From NCBI RefSeq assembly GCF_000826065.2, contig NZ_LN623542.1, positions 30,714-94,713 of the forward strand: 64,000 bases of DNA, given 5' to 3'. A model generated the notes under the pieces. It was given only the letters and a program-made list of their open reading frames with translations, did not search any database and had not been told where the DNA came from. Made by a program: the position numbers and the translations under genes. Shown piece after piece: positions 31,988-40,985 of the stretch (positions are counted from its first letter, which is position 1; every line of letters begins with the position of its first letter). The DNA comes from Tessaracoccus massiliensis. GTDB lineage: Bacteria > Actinomycetota > Actinomycetes > Propionibacteriales > Propionibacteriaceae.

Positions 31988-34767
31988 GCGGCGCGACGGA
32001 CGGCCTTGACGATCTCCTCGTAGACCAGGATGGCGACACCGGCGCCCACAGCGACAGCCCAGTGGATCCAGTCCAGCGACGTGGTGCCGAACGCGGCCTG
32101 CAGGAACGGCACCTCCACGACGGCGACTTGGGCGAGCGTGGCGCCGGCCAGTGAAATCCACAACCACTTGTTGGTGAACAGGTGGCTGAACGCGCTGGCC
32201 AGATCCGAGCGGGAGTTCAGTGCGTTGAACAGCTGCATCATCACCAGCGAGGTGAACACCGTGGTCCGGGCCACGGCGAGCTGCTCGTCGGCCCCCGCCA
32301 GGTGCTCGAGCCCGCCGACCAGGCCGCCCGGGAGCGTCAGGTCGTAGATCAGCAAGCTGATCACGCCCATCACCAGGCCGATACCGATGATGCGGGTCCA
32401 CATGTGCCGGTCGATGATCTTGTCGTCGTAGGCGCGCGGCTTGCGGTCCATCACGTTGTCGATCTCGGGGTCGACGCCCATCGCGAGCGCCGGCCCGGAA
32501 TCGGTGACCAGGTTGATCCAGAGGATCTGCGTGGCCAGCAGCGGGACGACTGTGGCGCCTGGGTTGCCGGGATCCGCCAGGCCGATGACCGAGCCCAGCA
32601 CCACGCCGAGGAACACCGTGGCGACCTCGCCCATGTTGGAGCTGAGCAGGTAGCGGATGAACTTCTTGATGTTGTCGAAGATCACCCGGCCCTGGCGCAC
32701 CGCGGCCACGATGGTGGAGTAGTTGTCGTCGCCGAGGATCATCTCCCCGGCCTCCTTGGTCACCTCAGTGCCGGTGATGCCCATCGCGATGCCGATGTCC
32801 GCCGACTTCAGGGCCGGGGCGTCGTTGACGCCGTCGCCGGTCATCGAGACGATCTGCCTGTCCGCCTGCAGGGCGTCAACGATGCGTAGCTTGTGCTCGG
32901 GCGAGACCCGGGCGTAGACGTTGGTGCGGCGGACCACCTCGGTGAGCTCGTCGTCGGACAGCCCTTCCAACTCCCGCCCGGTGACGGCTTCTGCGGAAGC
33001 TGAGCCGTCGGTGATGCCGAGATCCTGGGCGATGCGGGCGGCGGTGACGGGGTGGTCGCCGGTGATCATGACGGTCTTGATGCCCGCCCCGTGGGCCTGG
33101 GAGATGGCCTCGGCGGCCTCCTCGCGGGGCGGGTCGATGATGCCCACCGCGCCCACCCACACGAGGTCGCGTTCGGCGCTCTCGTCGAAGTCGTCGGGGT
33201 CTTCGTCGTCGGCGGGGCGCCAGGCGACGCCGAGCGTGCGGTAGCCCTGCTCGCTGAGCTCCACCACGATGCGGGAGAGTTCCTCGCGTCGTTCGTCGGT
33301 CAGCGGGCGCTGGCTTCGGCCCACCTGTTCCTCGACGCAGCGCTCCATCAGGACGTCGGGCGCGCCCTTGGAGAAGACGCGCTTCTGGTCTTCACGGTGA
33401 CCGAGCACTGACATCATCTTGCGCTCGGAATCGAAGGGTACCTCCGCGTCGCGCTCGAACCAGCCGACGCGCTCGGCCACGCCGTCGAGCTTGTGCTGGG
33501 CCACCAGGAAGGCGGCCTCGGTGGGGTCGCCCTGGATGCTCCAGGTGCCGTCCTCGCCCTGATCCAGTTGCGCGTTGTTGGCCAGCACGCCCGAGGCGAG
33601 CAGCCGGCGGGCCTCGGCGGCGGCCTCGTCCCCGCCGTCGATCTCCACGTCGCCCTCGGGCGCGTAGCCGGTGCCGCCCAGCTTCACTCGACCGGAGGCG
33701 GTGACCACCTCGCGCAGCGTCATCTCGTTCCGGGTGAGGGTGCCGGTCTTGTCCGAGCAGATCACGGAGACCGAGCCGAGGGTCTCGACGGAGTGGAGGT
33801 CCTTCATCACCGCGTTGCGGCGGGCCAGCACCTGGACGCCGATGGCGAGCACGAGCGACAGGATGGCCGGCAGGCCCTCGGGGACGGCAGCCACGGCGAG
33901 CGAGACGCCCATCAACAGGATCTCGACGGCTTCGCTGAGGTTGGAGACGCCGTTGACCAGCGCGACCGCGGCCATCACCACCACCGCGATGATGATCACC
34001 AGCAGGCCCAGCATCTTGGAGATGCCGGTGATCTCCTGCTGCAGGGGCGACGGCTCGTCCTCGGTCTCGTCGAGCAGCGTGGCGATGCGGCCCATCTCGG
34101 TCTCCATGCCGGTGCCGGTCACGACGGCGCGGCCGACTCCGCGGGCCACGGCGGTGCCCTTGTAGACCATGTTGAGGCGGTCGCCGAGCGGCGCCTCCCC
34201 GTCGAGGGTCTCGGCGTTCTTCTCGACGGCCTCGGATTCGCCTGTGAGTGACGCCTCCTGCACGCGCAGCGACGACGAGGTGAACAGCCGGGCGTCTGCA
34301 CCCACCGCGTCGCCCTCGGAGAGCACGAGGATGTCGCCGGGCACGATGTCGGTGGAGGCGACATCGGTGAGCTTGCCGTCGCGCAGCACCGTCGAATGGG
34401 TGGCCGTCATGTCCGACAGGGCCGCGACGGCGTCCTCGGCCTTGTTCTCCTGCACGAAGCCGAGCACGGCGTTGGCCACGACGATCAGGGCGATGACGAT
34501 CGCGTCGATGGGCAGGCCGGTGGCGCCTTCGGCGAACCACGCGACGATCGAGATGGCGATCGCCGCGAGGAGGAGATAGACCAGCGGGTCGGTGAACTGC
34601 CTGAGGAACCGCTTCCAGGCCGGCTCCCTGGCTGCCCCGCGAAGTTCGTTGGGGCCGTATTTCTCCAGCCGTTGCCTGGCCTCACCGGCGCTCAGCCCCT
34701 GTTTGGGGTCGACTGACTGGTCAGTGGCCACGTCCTGCGCAGCTCTGGTGTACGCCGGTGCCGACAT
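31978..34767 (-). CDS. P-type cation-transporting ATPase, PacL/SERCA type
   Basis: 929 residues, the full length of P2-type ATPases. Order: cation ATPase N-domain, TGESEAVEK actuator loop, VPEGLPAILSLVLA in M4 (Ca/Mn-type site), phosphorylation site CSDKTGTLTRN, hinge SMTGDGVNDAPALKSADIG, and the C-terminal four helices with ILWINLVTDSGPALAMGVD. It most likely exports Ca2+ (or Mn2+). GGAGG precedes the ATG at 34767. The terminal Ala-Gly-stop is made from a dispersed repeat. Confidence 0.93.
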   Translation of the reverse strand: MSAPAYTRAAQDVATDQSVDPKQGLSAGEARQRLEKYGPNELRGAAREPAWKRFLRQFTDPLVYLLLAAIAISIVAWFAEGATGLPIDAIVIALIVVANAVLGFVQENKAEDAVAALSDMTATHSTVLRDGKLTDVASTDIVPGDILVLSEGDAVGADARLFTSSSLRVQEASLTGESEAVEKNAETLDGEAPLGDRLNMVYKGTAVARGVGRAVVTGTGMETEMGRIATLLDETEDEPSPLQQEITGISKMLGLLVIIIAVVVMAAVALVNGVSNLSEAVEILLMGVSLAVAAVPEGLPAILSLVLAIGVQVLARRNAVMKDLHSVETLGSVSVICSDKTGTLTRNEMTLREVVTASGRVKLGGTGYAPEGDVEIDGGDEAAAEARRLLASGVLANNAQLDQGEDGTWSIQGDPTEAAFLVAQHKLDGVAERVGWFERDAEVPFDSERKMMSVLGHREDQKRVFSKGAPDVLMERCVEEQVGRSQRPLTDERREELSRIVVELSEQGYRTLGVAWRPADDEDPDDFDESAERDLVWVGAVGIIDPPREEAAEAISQAHGAGIKTVMITGDHPVTAARIAQDLGITDGSASAEAVTGRELEGLSDDELTEVVRRTNVYARVSPEHKLRIVDALQADRQIVSMTGDGVNDAPALKSADIGIAMGITGTEVTKEAGEMILGDDNYSTIVAAVRQGRVIFDNIKKFIRYLLSSNMGEVATVFLGVVLGSVIGLADPGNPGATVVPLLATQILWINLVTDSGPALAMGVDPEIDNVMDRKPRAYDDKIIDRHMWTRIIGIGLVMGVISLLIYDLTLPGGLVGGLEHLAGADEQLAVARTTVFTSLVMMQLFNALNSRSDLASAFSHLFTNKWLWISLAGATLAQVAVVEVPFLQAAFGTTSLDWIHWAVAVGAGVAILVYEEIVKAVRRAAAG

Positions 34768-34842
34768 GCTCTCGCCTCCACGGATGATGTTGTGCCATCC
34801 ACGCTACGCCCATCGGGCAAGTCCCGACGCTCAGGGAGCGTC

Positions 34843-36701
34843 TCAGCCGACGAGGCTGCGGATCTCCTCGTCCGCCAGGGCGAGCACCGCCTGCCGGGCC
34901 TCTGCGGGCGACGACGACGCCAGCACCTCGTCGAGCATCGCCCTGCACTGCGCCAGGTCGTGGCGGGCCAGCGACGTCTTGACCGCACCCACGCGGCCCA
35001 CGGCCATCGACAGCGACGAGATCCCGGCCCCGGCGGCGATCAGGGCGAGCAGCGGGTCGCCGCCCACCTCGCCGCAGATGCCGACGGGCTTGTCGCCCGC
35101 GCCGCGCACCGTCATCACGATCAGCTCCCACAGCGCCGGCTGCCATCCGTTGAGCAGGCCGGCGAGGCGGCCATCCATCCGGTCGGCGGCGAACAGGTAC
35201 TGCGACAGGTCGTTGGTGCCGATGGAGGCGAAGTCGCACGCCGCCAGCACGTCGGCCGAGCGCACCGCGGCGGCGGGCACCTCCACCATCGTGCCGGCCT
35301 TGGGCAGCCCCACCTCGCGGCAGCGGGCGGTGAACCACGCGGCCTCCTCCGCCGTCGCCACCATGGGCGCCATCACCCACACGTCCGCCCCGGTCGCCTC
35401 GCGGGCGCGGGCCAGTGCGGTGAGCTGGTCGTCGAGCAGATCCTCCCGGGCGCGCTGCAACCGCAGGCCGCGCACGCCGAGGGCGGGGTTCTCCTCCTCA
35501 CCCAGGTCGGCGAAGGCGAGCGGCTTATCGGCGCCCGCGTCGAGTGTGCGCACCACCACCTTGCGCCGGCCGAACGCCTCGAACACGCGCGTGTAGGTGG
35601 CGGTCTGCTCCTCCACCGACGGCGCCTCGGCGCGGTCCAGGAACAGGAACTCAGAGCGGAACAGGCCTGAGCCCTCCACGTCGGCCAGCGCGGCGCGCAG
35701 TGCGTCGTCGACGGTGCCGATGTTGGCCAGGATCTGCACCGCGTGCCCGTCGCGGGTCGAGCCTGGGCCCTGCGCCATGGCCTGCAGGGCGAGCCTGCGC
35801 TCGTTGCGCTCCAACAGTGCGGCGGCCACGTCGTCGGCCGGATCGAGCACGACCTCGCCCGTGGCGCCGTCGAGCCCGACGGTGGCGGCCTGGGCCACCA
35901 TCACGCCCGGCGCCTGCACCACCGCGGGGATGCCGAGTTGCGCGGCGAGGATGGCGGTGTGCGACGTCACTCCCCCGCCCTCGGTGACGATGCCGAGCAC
36001 CTTCTCCGGGTCGAGCGTGGCGGTGTCCGCCGGAGCCAGGTCGAAGGCGACCAGCACCGACGGCGTGGTCAGCGCCGGCACACCGGGCGCGGGTAGGCCC
36101 ATGAGGCGGGCGCCTGCGCGCTGGAACACGTCGCGCAGGTCGTCCTGCCGCTCGGCCATGTACCCGCCGAGGCCGGCGAGCATCTCGCAGTACTGCTCGA
36201 CGGCGTGGTACAGCGCGTCGACCGGGCCGTGGCCCTCCGCGATCTGCATGGACGCGGCGGAGAGGAGGCCGGGGTCGCGGGCCATGGTGGTAGGCCCATG
36301 AGGCGGGCGCCTGCGCGCTGGAACACGTCGCGCAGGTCGTCCTGCCGCTCGGCCATGTACCCGCCGAGGCCGGCGAGCATCTCGCAGTACTGCTCGACGG
36401 CGTGGTACAGCGCGTCGACCGGGCCGTGGCCCTCCGCGATCTGCATGGACGCGGCGGAGAGGAGGCCGGGGTCGCGGGCCATGGTGGCGGTGGCCTCCAG
36501 CACGGGCCTGGCGGCCTCGGGCGCGGTGGCGACGCGGGCGTCCATGTCCTGCGCCACCGCCTCGAGGGCCTTCGAGACGGAGGCCTCGGCCAGCGCCGGG
36601 TCGTCGACCCGTTCGCCCGGCGGGCTGATCTTCACCGTCGAGACGACGACGGCGGGCCCCACCGCGGCCCCGGGGCTCACCCCGATGCCCTGGATGCTCA
36701 T
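34843..36701 (-). pseudogene. ptsI: PTS Enzyme I disrupted by a 197-bp tandem duplication
   Basis: Enzyme I passes phosphate from PEP to HPr. The 5' frame starts at ATG 36701 (MSIQGIGVSPGAAVGPAVVV) and is read correctly to MGLP, then leaves the frame because bases 36092-36290 are repeated at 36289-36487; it stops at 36069 after 210 residues. The rest, with the phospho-His motif GGGVTSHTAILAAQLGIP and the PEP-binding barrel (LFRSEFLF, GTMVEVPAA, ASIGTNDLSQY, GICGEVGGDP), is open from 36285 to 34843. Removing one copy would give about 555 residues, the normal size. The start overlaps the ptsH stop (ATGA). Confidence 0.9.
36092..36487. repeat. 197-bp perfect tandem duplication inside ptsI
   Basis: 36092-36290 and 36289-36487 are identical by eye; period 197 bp, which is 2 mod 3. 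It duplicates part of the HPr-binding domain (QIAEGHGPVDALYHAVEQYC). Confidence 0.95.
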
Positions 36702-36973
36702 GCGTCGGTGGCGTCGTGGTCGATCTTGAGGAACTCGACGAGCGCGTCGAGGGCCTCGTCGGCTCCGTCGCCCTCGGCGGCGAGGGTGACGACCTCGCCG
36801 TGCTTGACCCCGAGCGTCATGATGCCGAGCAGGCTGCGGGCGTCAACCGGCGGGCGACCCTCCTTCTGGAGCGTCACGGGCACGCCGAGCTTGTTCACCT
36901 CCTGCACGAACAGGTTGGCGGGGCGGGCGTGCAGGCCCACGGAGGATCCGATGGCAACTTCGCGGCTGGGCAT
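36698..36973 (-). CDS. ptsH: Phosphocarrier protein HPr
   Basis: 91 residues from ATG 36973, a start that puts the phosphorylated His at the canonical position 15 (SSVGLHARPANLF). GTG at 36982, directly after the araM stop, is an alternative start. The regulatory region carries DARSLLGIMTLGVKHGE, with the Ser-46-type site in S-L-L-G-I-M. It receives phosphate from Enzyme I and hands it to the glucitol-type IIA encoded just upstream. Dedicated ptsHI at the end of a sugar operon is unusual for an actinobacterium. Confidence 0.95.
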   Translation of the reverse strand: MPSREVAIGSSVGLHARPANLFVQEVNKLGVPVTLQKEGRPPVDARSLLGIMTLGVKHGEVVTLAAEGDGADEALDALVEFLKIDHDATDA

Positions 36974-36982
36974 TGTGTTCAC

Positions 36983-38314
36983 TCACTTCCAGATCGTGTC
37001 GAAGACATCCGCGACCAGTTCGTCGAAGATGCCGAGCTCCCACGCCACGTCGAGGGCGGTGTAGCGGGAGCGGTAGTACATGGCCTTGGGGAACATCGCC
37101 CGCACGTCGTCGCGGGTGATCCCGATGTCCTCGGGCCGGGAGGGGGCACCGGCGCGGCGCAACATGTCGCTGAGCTCGGCGGTGGTGACCAGTTGGGTGC
37201 GCAGCCTGTCGACGGCGGCGGGCCACTGGTCGATTAGCGGCTGCAGGCGGGCGACCAGGTCGTCGCCGGCGGCGTACTTTTCGCGGGTCTCACGGACGGC
37301 GTGATCGGCGAGCGCGCCGTCGAACCGGCTGCGGATGTCGGCCTCGATCTCGTCCCACGGGGCGCGGGCCGCCGCGATGGCTGGGAGGTCGAGGTCTGCG
37401 AGGTCGCGTGCCAGGAGCGCCTCGTAGAAGGCGCACATGGCCAGCGACCCGATGGCCACCTTGAACCCGTGCGACAGCGGCGGGTTGCGGTCGGCGCCCA
37501 ACTGGGCGATCTCCCACAGGTGGCTGAAGTAGTGCTCGGCGCCCGACGCAGGCCGGGTGCCGCCGTAGGCCTGCATCGCCAGGCCGGAGAGGCACAGCCC
37601 CTCGACGAGGCCGTCGAAGGCGTCGGCGTTGCCGGCGGCCAGGTCGTCTGGCCGCGACAGCGCGGTGCCGACGCCGGACTGGACCATGGCCCACACCTCC
37701 GGGTCGATGGGCTCGATGCCGGTGTAATCAGCCAGGATCCAATCGGCTCCGCCGGGGATCTTGGCCACGAGGTCGCCGTAACCGGAGGCCGTCATGATGG
37801 ACGGCGCGGCGGCCACCACGTCGAGGTCCATGATCACGACGACGGGGGCCTTGCAGTTCTTGGTGACCTTCACCCCGTTCTCCGTCATGGGTGCGCCGGC
37901 GCCTGTGTAGCCGTCCATGGAGGCGGCGGTGCCGACGACGGCGTAGTCGCGGCCCTGCTCGAAGGCGGCGAGCTTGACCAGGTCGTTGATCGTGCCGGAG
38001 CCGAGCGCGATGGGGGTGCTGGTGTCCGACATCACCCGCTGGATCTCGAGGCAGTTGTCGTAGGAGGCGTAGAGGGCGGGCCGGCCGGGGAAGATCAGCG
38101 GCTCGGCCACTTCGCAGCCGGCCTCGCGCAGCGACACCGTCAGCGCCTCCCCCGCCACGGCCCACGTGTTCTCGTCGGCGACGACGAGGTGCGGGCCGGT
38201 GCCGAGGTGGGCGGCGATCAGCCGCCCACTCTCGGCGAGGACTCCGCGCCCCACCGCCGCGGCCACCGTGTCGGTGGCGCGGCCCAGGGCCTCACGCAGA
38301 GTCTCACTGGTCAC
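36983..38314 (-). CDS. sn-glycerol-1-phosphate dehydrogenase family (AraM/EgsA-like)
   Basis: 443-residue iron/zinc-type alcohol dehydrogenase fold. The NAD site has IALGSGTINDLVKLAAFEQG and VVGTAASMDGYTGAGAPM; metal ligands are likely the Asp in AKIPGGADWILADYTG, the His in GAEHYFSHLWEI and the His in PPLSHGFKVAIG. AraM of B. subtilis reduces DHAP to sn-glycerol 1-phosphate. Here the gene begins at GTG inside the IIA gene (11-nt overlap), so it acts in the PTS pathway. True substrate unknown; a polyol phosphate fits. Confidence 0.85.
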   Translation of the reverse strand: MTSETLREALGRATDTVAAAVGRGVLAESGRLIAAHLGTGPHLVVADENTWAVAGEALTVSLREAGCEVAEPLIFPGRPALYASYDNCLEIQRVMSDTSTPIALGSGTINDLVKLAAFEQGRDYAVVGTAASMDGYTGAGAPMTENGVKVTKNCKAPVVVIMDLDVVAAAPSIMTASGYGDLVAKIPGGADWILADYTGIEPIDPEVWAMVQSGVGTALSRPDDLAAGNADAFDGLVEGLCLSGLAMQAYGGTRPASGAEHYFSHLWEIAQLGADRNPPLSHGFKVAIGSLAMCAFYEALLARDLADLDLPAIAAARAPWDEIEADIRSRFDGALADHAVRETREKYAAGDDLVARLQPLIDQWPAAVDRLRTQLVTTAELSDMLRRAGAPSRPEDIGITRDDVRAMFPKAMYYRSRYTALDVAWELGIFDELVADVFDTIWK

Positions 38315-38669
38315 TGCCGAACACCACCTCGGCGCCGAGCGTCAGGGCCGGGGTCTCGTCGAGACCACCCAGGTGGATGGCCCCCGGCATCCGCGGCTCG
38401 GCCTCGCCGTCGAAGACGAGGGTCACGTGGCCGAGGTCGCGCAGGTTCTTCTCCGCAACCTCGCCCAGCGCGGTGAGCGTCCAGCGCTGGTTCCCGATCC
38501 GCACGGGCATCCCGACGGTGAGGCTGCCGGTGAGCTCGGCGTCGTCGATCAGGAAGCAGTACGAACGCAGCGCCTCCGGGGCCTCACCAGAGAAGGTGAT
38601 GGCCATCTTCTCCTCGAGGAAGGCGGGCGCGTCCGGGCCGACCTCGATGACGGTGGTGGTGTATCCCAT
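38304..38669 (-). CDS. srlB: PTS glucitol/sorbitol-type IIA component
   Basis: 121 residues. Glucitol-family IIA: MGYTTTVIEVGPDAPAFLEE at the start, then RSYCFLIDDAELTG, and the LGEVAEKNLRDLGHVTLVFD segment containing the likely phospho-His. Ribosome site AAAGGAA is about 10 nt upstream of the ATG. It takes phosphate from HPr and passes it to the IIB domain of the next upstream gene. Confidence 0.9.
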   Translation of the reverse strand: MGYTTTVIEVGPDAPAFLEEKMAITFSGEAPEALRSYCFLIDDAELTGSLTVGMPVRIGNQRWTLTALGEVAEKNLRDLGHVTLVFDGEAEPRMPGAIHLGGLDETPALTLGAEVVFGSDQ

Positions 38670-38689
38670 GATTCAGATTCCTTTCAGGA

Positions 38690-39751
38690 CTACGAGGTGG
38701 TGGAGTACAGGCCGATGCTCGCCAACCACGCTATGGCAACGCGCGGCACGCCGTTGAGGAACCGTGAGTACAGCACTGCGGGCACGCCCACCTGGATGGT
38801 CTCCGGCTTGGCCTCGCCGAGGCCCATGCCCACCGGGATGAAGTCACACGCGTTCTGCGTGTTGATGGCGAACAGCGCGGGCAGCGCCAGGTGCGGCGGG
38901 ATGTTGCCCTTGCCGATCTCCACGCCGATGAGCGTGCCGATGATCTGTGCGATGACGGCGCCGGGGCCGAGCAGCGGGGACAGGAACGGCAGCGAGCAGA
39001 TGAAGCCCAGGATCATCAGGCCCCAGCCGGTGCCCGCGAGCGGGGTGAGCAGGTTGGAGAACCACTCGCCCAGGCCGGAGGCCTGGATGATGCCGATGAG
39101 CATCGCGACGAACGCCATGAACGGCAGGATCGTGTTGATCATCATCTGCACGGCGTTGCGGCCGGCCTGGTAGAACACCGAGATGACCCGGCCGGCGCCG
39201 AGACCGATGGTCTCGAGCAGGTTCTTCTTACGCTTCTGCGCCATCTGCTCGGTGAGCTTCATGGGTCGGCCATCCTCGCGGGTGGGGATGGTCGCGCCGG
39301 AGGCGGCGGCTTCGGTGTCGCCCACGCCCGTGGTGGCCTCCGCTTCTGTGGCGGCGACGGCGGCGAGCGCGGCGTCGTCGGCCGGCTGCACCTGGGCGGG
39401 ACCCACGGCCGAGACGTAGATGCCCTCGTGGATGAACTGCGCCAGCGGGCCGGACTTGCCGGTGGGCACCACGTTGACGGTGGGGATGTTCTTCTTCGGG
39501 TAGAGGCCGCAGCGCAGCGAGCCGCCACAGTCGATGACGGCGACGAAGTGCTCGTCGTCCGGCACCGAGGTGTTGAAGCCGTTGACCGGTTCGGCACCCG
39601 TGAGCTCGGCGATCCTGTCGACCACCTCGGGGCGCTGACCGCCGCCGATGATGTAGACGATCTTGTTGCGCTTCGCGTCAGGCGTGAGGGTCAGCGGGCC
39701 GCCGTAGCCGCTGGGCCCGCGGGTGATGGTGATGGAGCGGTACTCAGACAT
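38690..39751 (-). CDS. srlE: PTS glucitol/sorbitol-type IIBC component
   Basis: 353 residues. The N-terminal IIB domain (about 1-115) has the phosphorylated Cys in [19 protein letters not shown] (Cys75/Cys81 region). An Ala/Glu-rich linker leads to the membrane part (about 180-350) with [20 protein letters not shown] and helices [20 protein letters not shown]. Together with the srlA product it forms the permease. It overlaps srlA by 8 nt. Confidence 0.92.
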   Translation of the reverse strand: MSEYRSITITRGPSGYGGPLTLTPDAKRNKIVYIIGGGQRPEVVDRIAELTGAEPVNGFNTSVPDDEHFVAVIDCGGSLRCGLYPKKNIPTVNVVPTGKSGPLAQFIHEGIYVSAVGPAQVQPADDAALAAVAATEAEATTGVGDTEAAASGATIPTREDGRPMKLTEQMAQKRKKNLLETIGLGAGRVISVFYQAGRNAVQMMINTILPFMAFVAMLIGIIQASGLGEWFSNLLTPLAGTGWGLMILGFICSLPFLSPLLGPGAVIAQIIGTLIGVEIGKGNIPPHLALPALFAINTQNACDFIPVGMGLGEAKPETIQVGVPAVLYSRFLNGVPRVAIAWLASIGLYSTTS

Positions 39752-40295
39752 TGGAGTGGACCTCCTTGGCCAGGACGACGCCCTGCTGCTTCGAGACGAA
39801 ATTCGTGGTGATGTCGGTCACCCAGCCGCCCACGAAGTTGAGCACGGCGCCGAGCAGGAGGTAACGGATCGCGAGGTCACCGGTGGGCAGGCCGAGGGCG
39901 ATGATGCCCTGGGCGATGCCCATCCAGACGAACAGCTCGCCGGGGTTGTTGTGGGGGAACAGGCCGTTGTTGGTGTGCACCATCTGTGCCACCGAGGCGT
40001 AGTAGCCCGGCTTGTACCGCTCGGGGAGGAACCGGCCCAGCGTGAAACACGCGGGGTTCGTCAGGAAGAACGCGCCGATGAACGGCAGCAGCAGGTAGCG
40101 GCTGATGACGTTCTTGCCGGCCTTCTGCGCGAACCTGTCGATGCGCTCCTCACCGATGAGGGCGATCATTGCGTTCATCGCAACAAGCAACATGAGCACC
40201 AGCGGGACGATGCCGGACATCCAGGACAGAAACACTTCTGCGCCTGTGCTGAAGAGTCCGACGAACCACTCCGCGGCTCGTACGAGGTAATCCAC
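39744..40295 (-). CDS. srlA: PTS glucitol/sorbitol-type IIC component
   Basis: 183-residue membrane protein, the usual length of glucitol IIC. At least four helices; conserved loop [20 protein letters not shown] and [20 protein letters not shown]. It forms the polyol channel with the C-terminal part of IIBC. A repeat-filled 170-bp gap separates it from gutM upstream. Confidence 0.92.
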   Translation of the reverse strand: MDYLVRAAEWFVGLFSTGAEVFLSWMSGIVPLVLMLLVAMNAMIALIGEERIDRFAQKAGKNVISRYLLLPFIGAFFLTNPACFTLGRFLPERYKPGYYASVAQMVHTNNGLFPHNNPGELFVWMGIAQGIIALGLPTGDLAIRYLLLGAVLNFVGGWVTDITTNFVSKQQGVVLAKEVHSNV

Positions 40296-40349
40296 TTCAG
40301 CTCCTTTCTAGGGTGGGTGATGGTGGGGCTTGTGCCCCAGTTGGTCGAC

Positions 40350-40465
40350 GTTGGTTGAGCCGGTCGCCCCTGAGACCGCGTCGCAACCGCCGAGCGGACA
40401 AGCAGGATGCTTGTACGCTCACCAGGGCTCGACACTGCTCGCAGAGCTCGCAGGCTCAACCAGCG
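40350..40465. repeat. Composite palindrome with dispersed repeat copy 3
   Basis: GTTGGTTGAGCC (40350-40361) pairs with the terminal GGCTCAACCAGC (40452-40463) and an internal GAGCGGACAAGCAGGATGCT segment lies between. The right part, 40425-40465, is the same repeat as at 31947. It ends exactly where the gutM stop codon begins (40466) and sits inside the PTS operon, where it could adjust expression between regulators and transporter. Confidence 0.7.
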
Positions 40466-40978
40466 TCAGACGGGCTGCTTCGCCCGTCGGGTGACGACGA
40501 TCTTTTCCACAGGTGCAGCCAGACCGGGCAGCACCTTCTTCTTCGGCTTGATGCCGGGAAGCTTGTCGAGCGCGCGTCCGACGGCGGACGGCGGCTCTGC
40601 GGGGACCCCGCCCTCGGCGACCACGCGGTAGTTGTCGCGGGCGTTGGCCACAGCCCTGACCACGGACCTGCCATGGCGGGCGGCCTCGCTGGGCTCCACC
40701 ATCGACATGAACCGGCCGTTGTAGAGGCTGAACTCCTTGAACGTGGCCAGCACCGTGATCCCGTTGAGGCGGTGCCCCTCGACGACGCGGTCGTCGTCGT
40801 CGAGGACGAACATCACGATCGAGCCGGCAGCGATGCCGCCGCTGAACTTGCCCATCGCGACCCTGCCCTTCTTACGCAGGTTGACGAACAGCTCAGTGAA
40901 GGCCTTGGTCTGTTTGAACGACAGGAACGACTGGGCGACCCAGGCGAAGCCGATCGCGATGATGAAGATCCAGAACAT
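40466..40978 (-). CDS. gutM: Glucitol operon activator protein GutM
   Basis: 170 residues. N-terminal membrane helix (MFWIFIIAIGFAWVAQSFLS), then the GutM core KQTKAFTELFVNLRKKGRVA and SGGIAAGSIVMFVLDDDD, and a basic tail not present in E. coli GutM. GutM/SrlM proteins accompany glucitol PTS genes and act as activators by a poorly known mechanism. Directly downstream of gutR. Confidence 0.85.
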   Translation of the reverse strand: MFWIFIIAIGFAWVAQSFLSFKQTKAFTELFVNLRKKGRVAMGKFSGGIAAGSIVMFVLDDDDRVVEGHRLNGITVLATFKEFSLYNGRFMSMVEPSEAARHGRSVVRAVANARDNYRVVAEGGVPAEPPSAVGRALDKLPGIKPKKKVLPGLAAPVEKIVVTRRAKQPV

Positions 40979-40985
40979 GTCCCGG

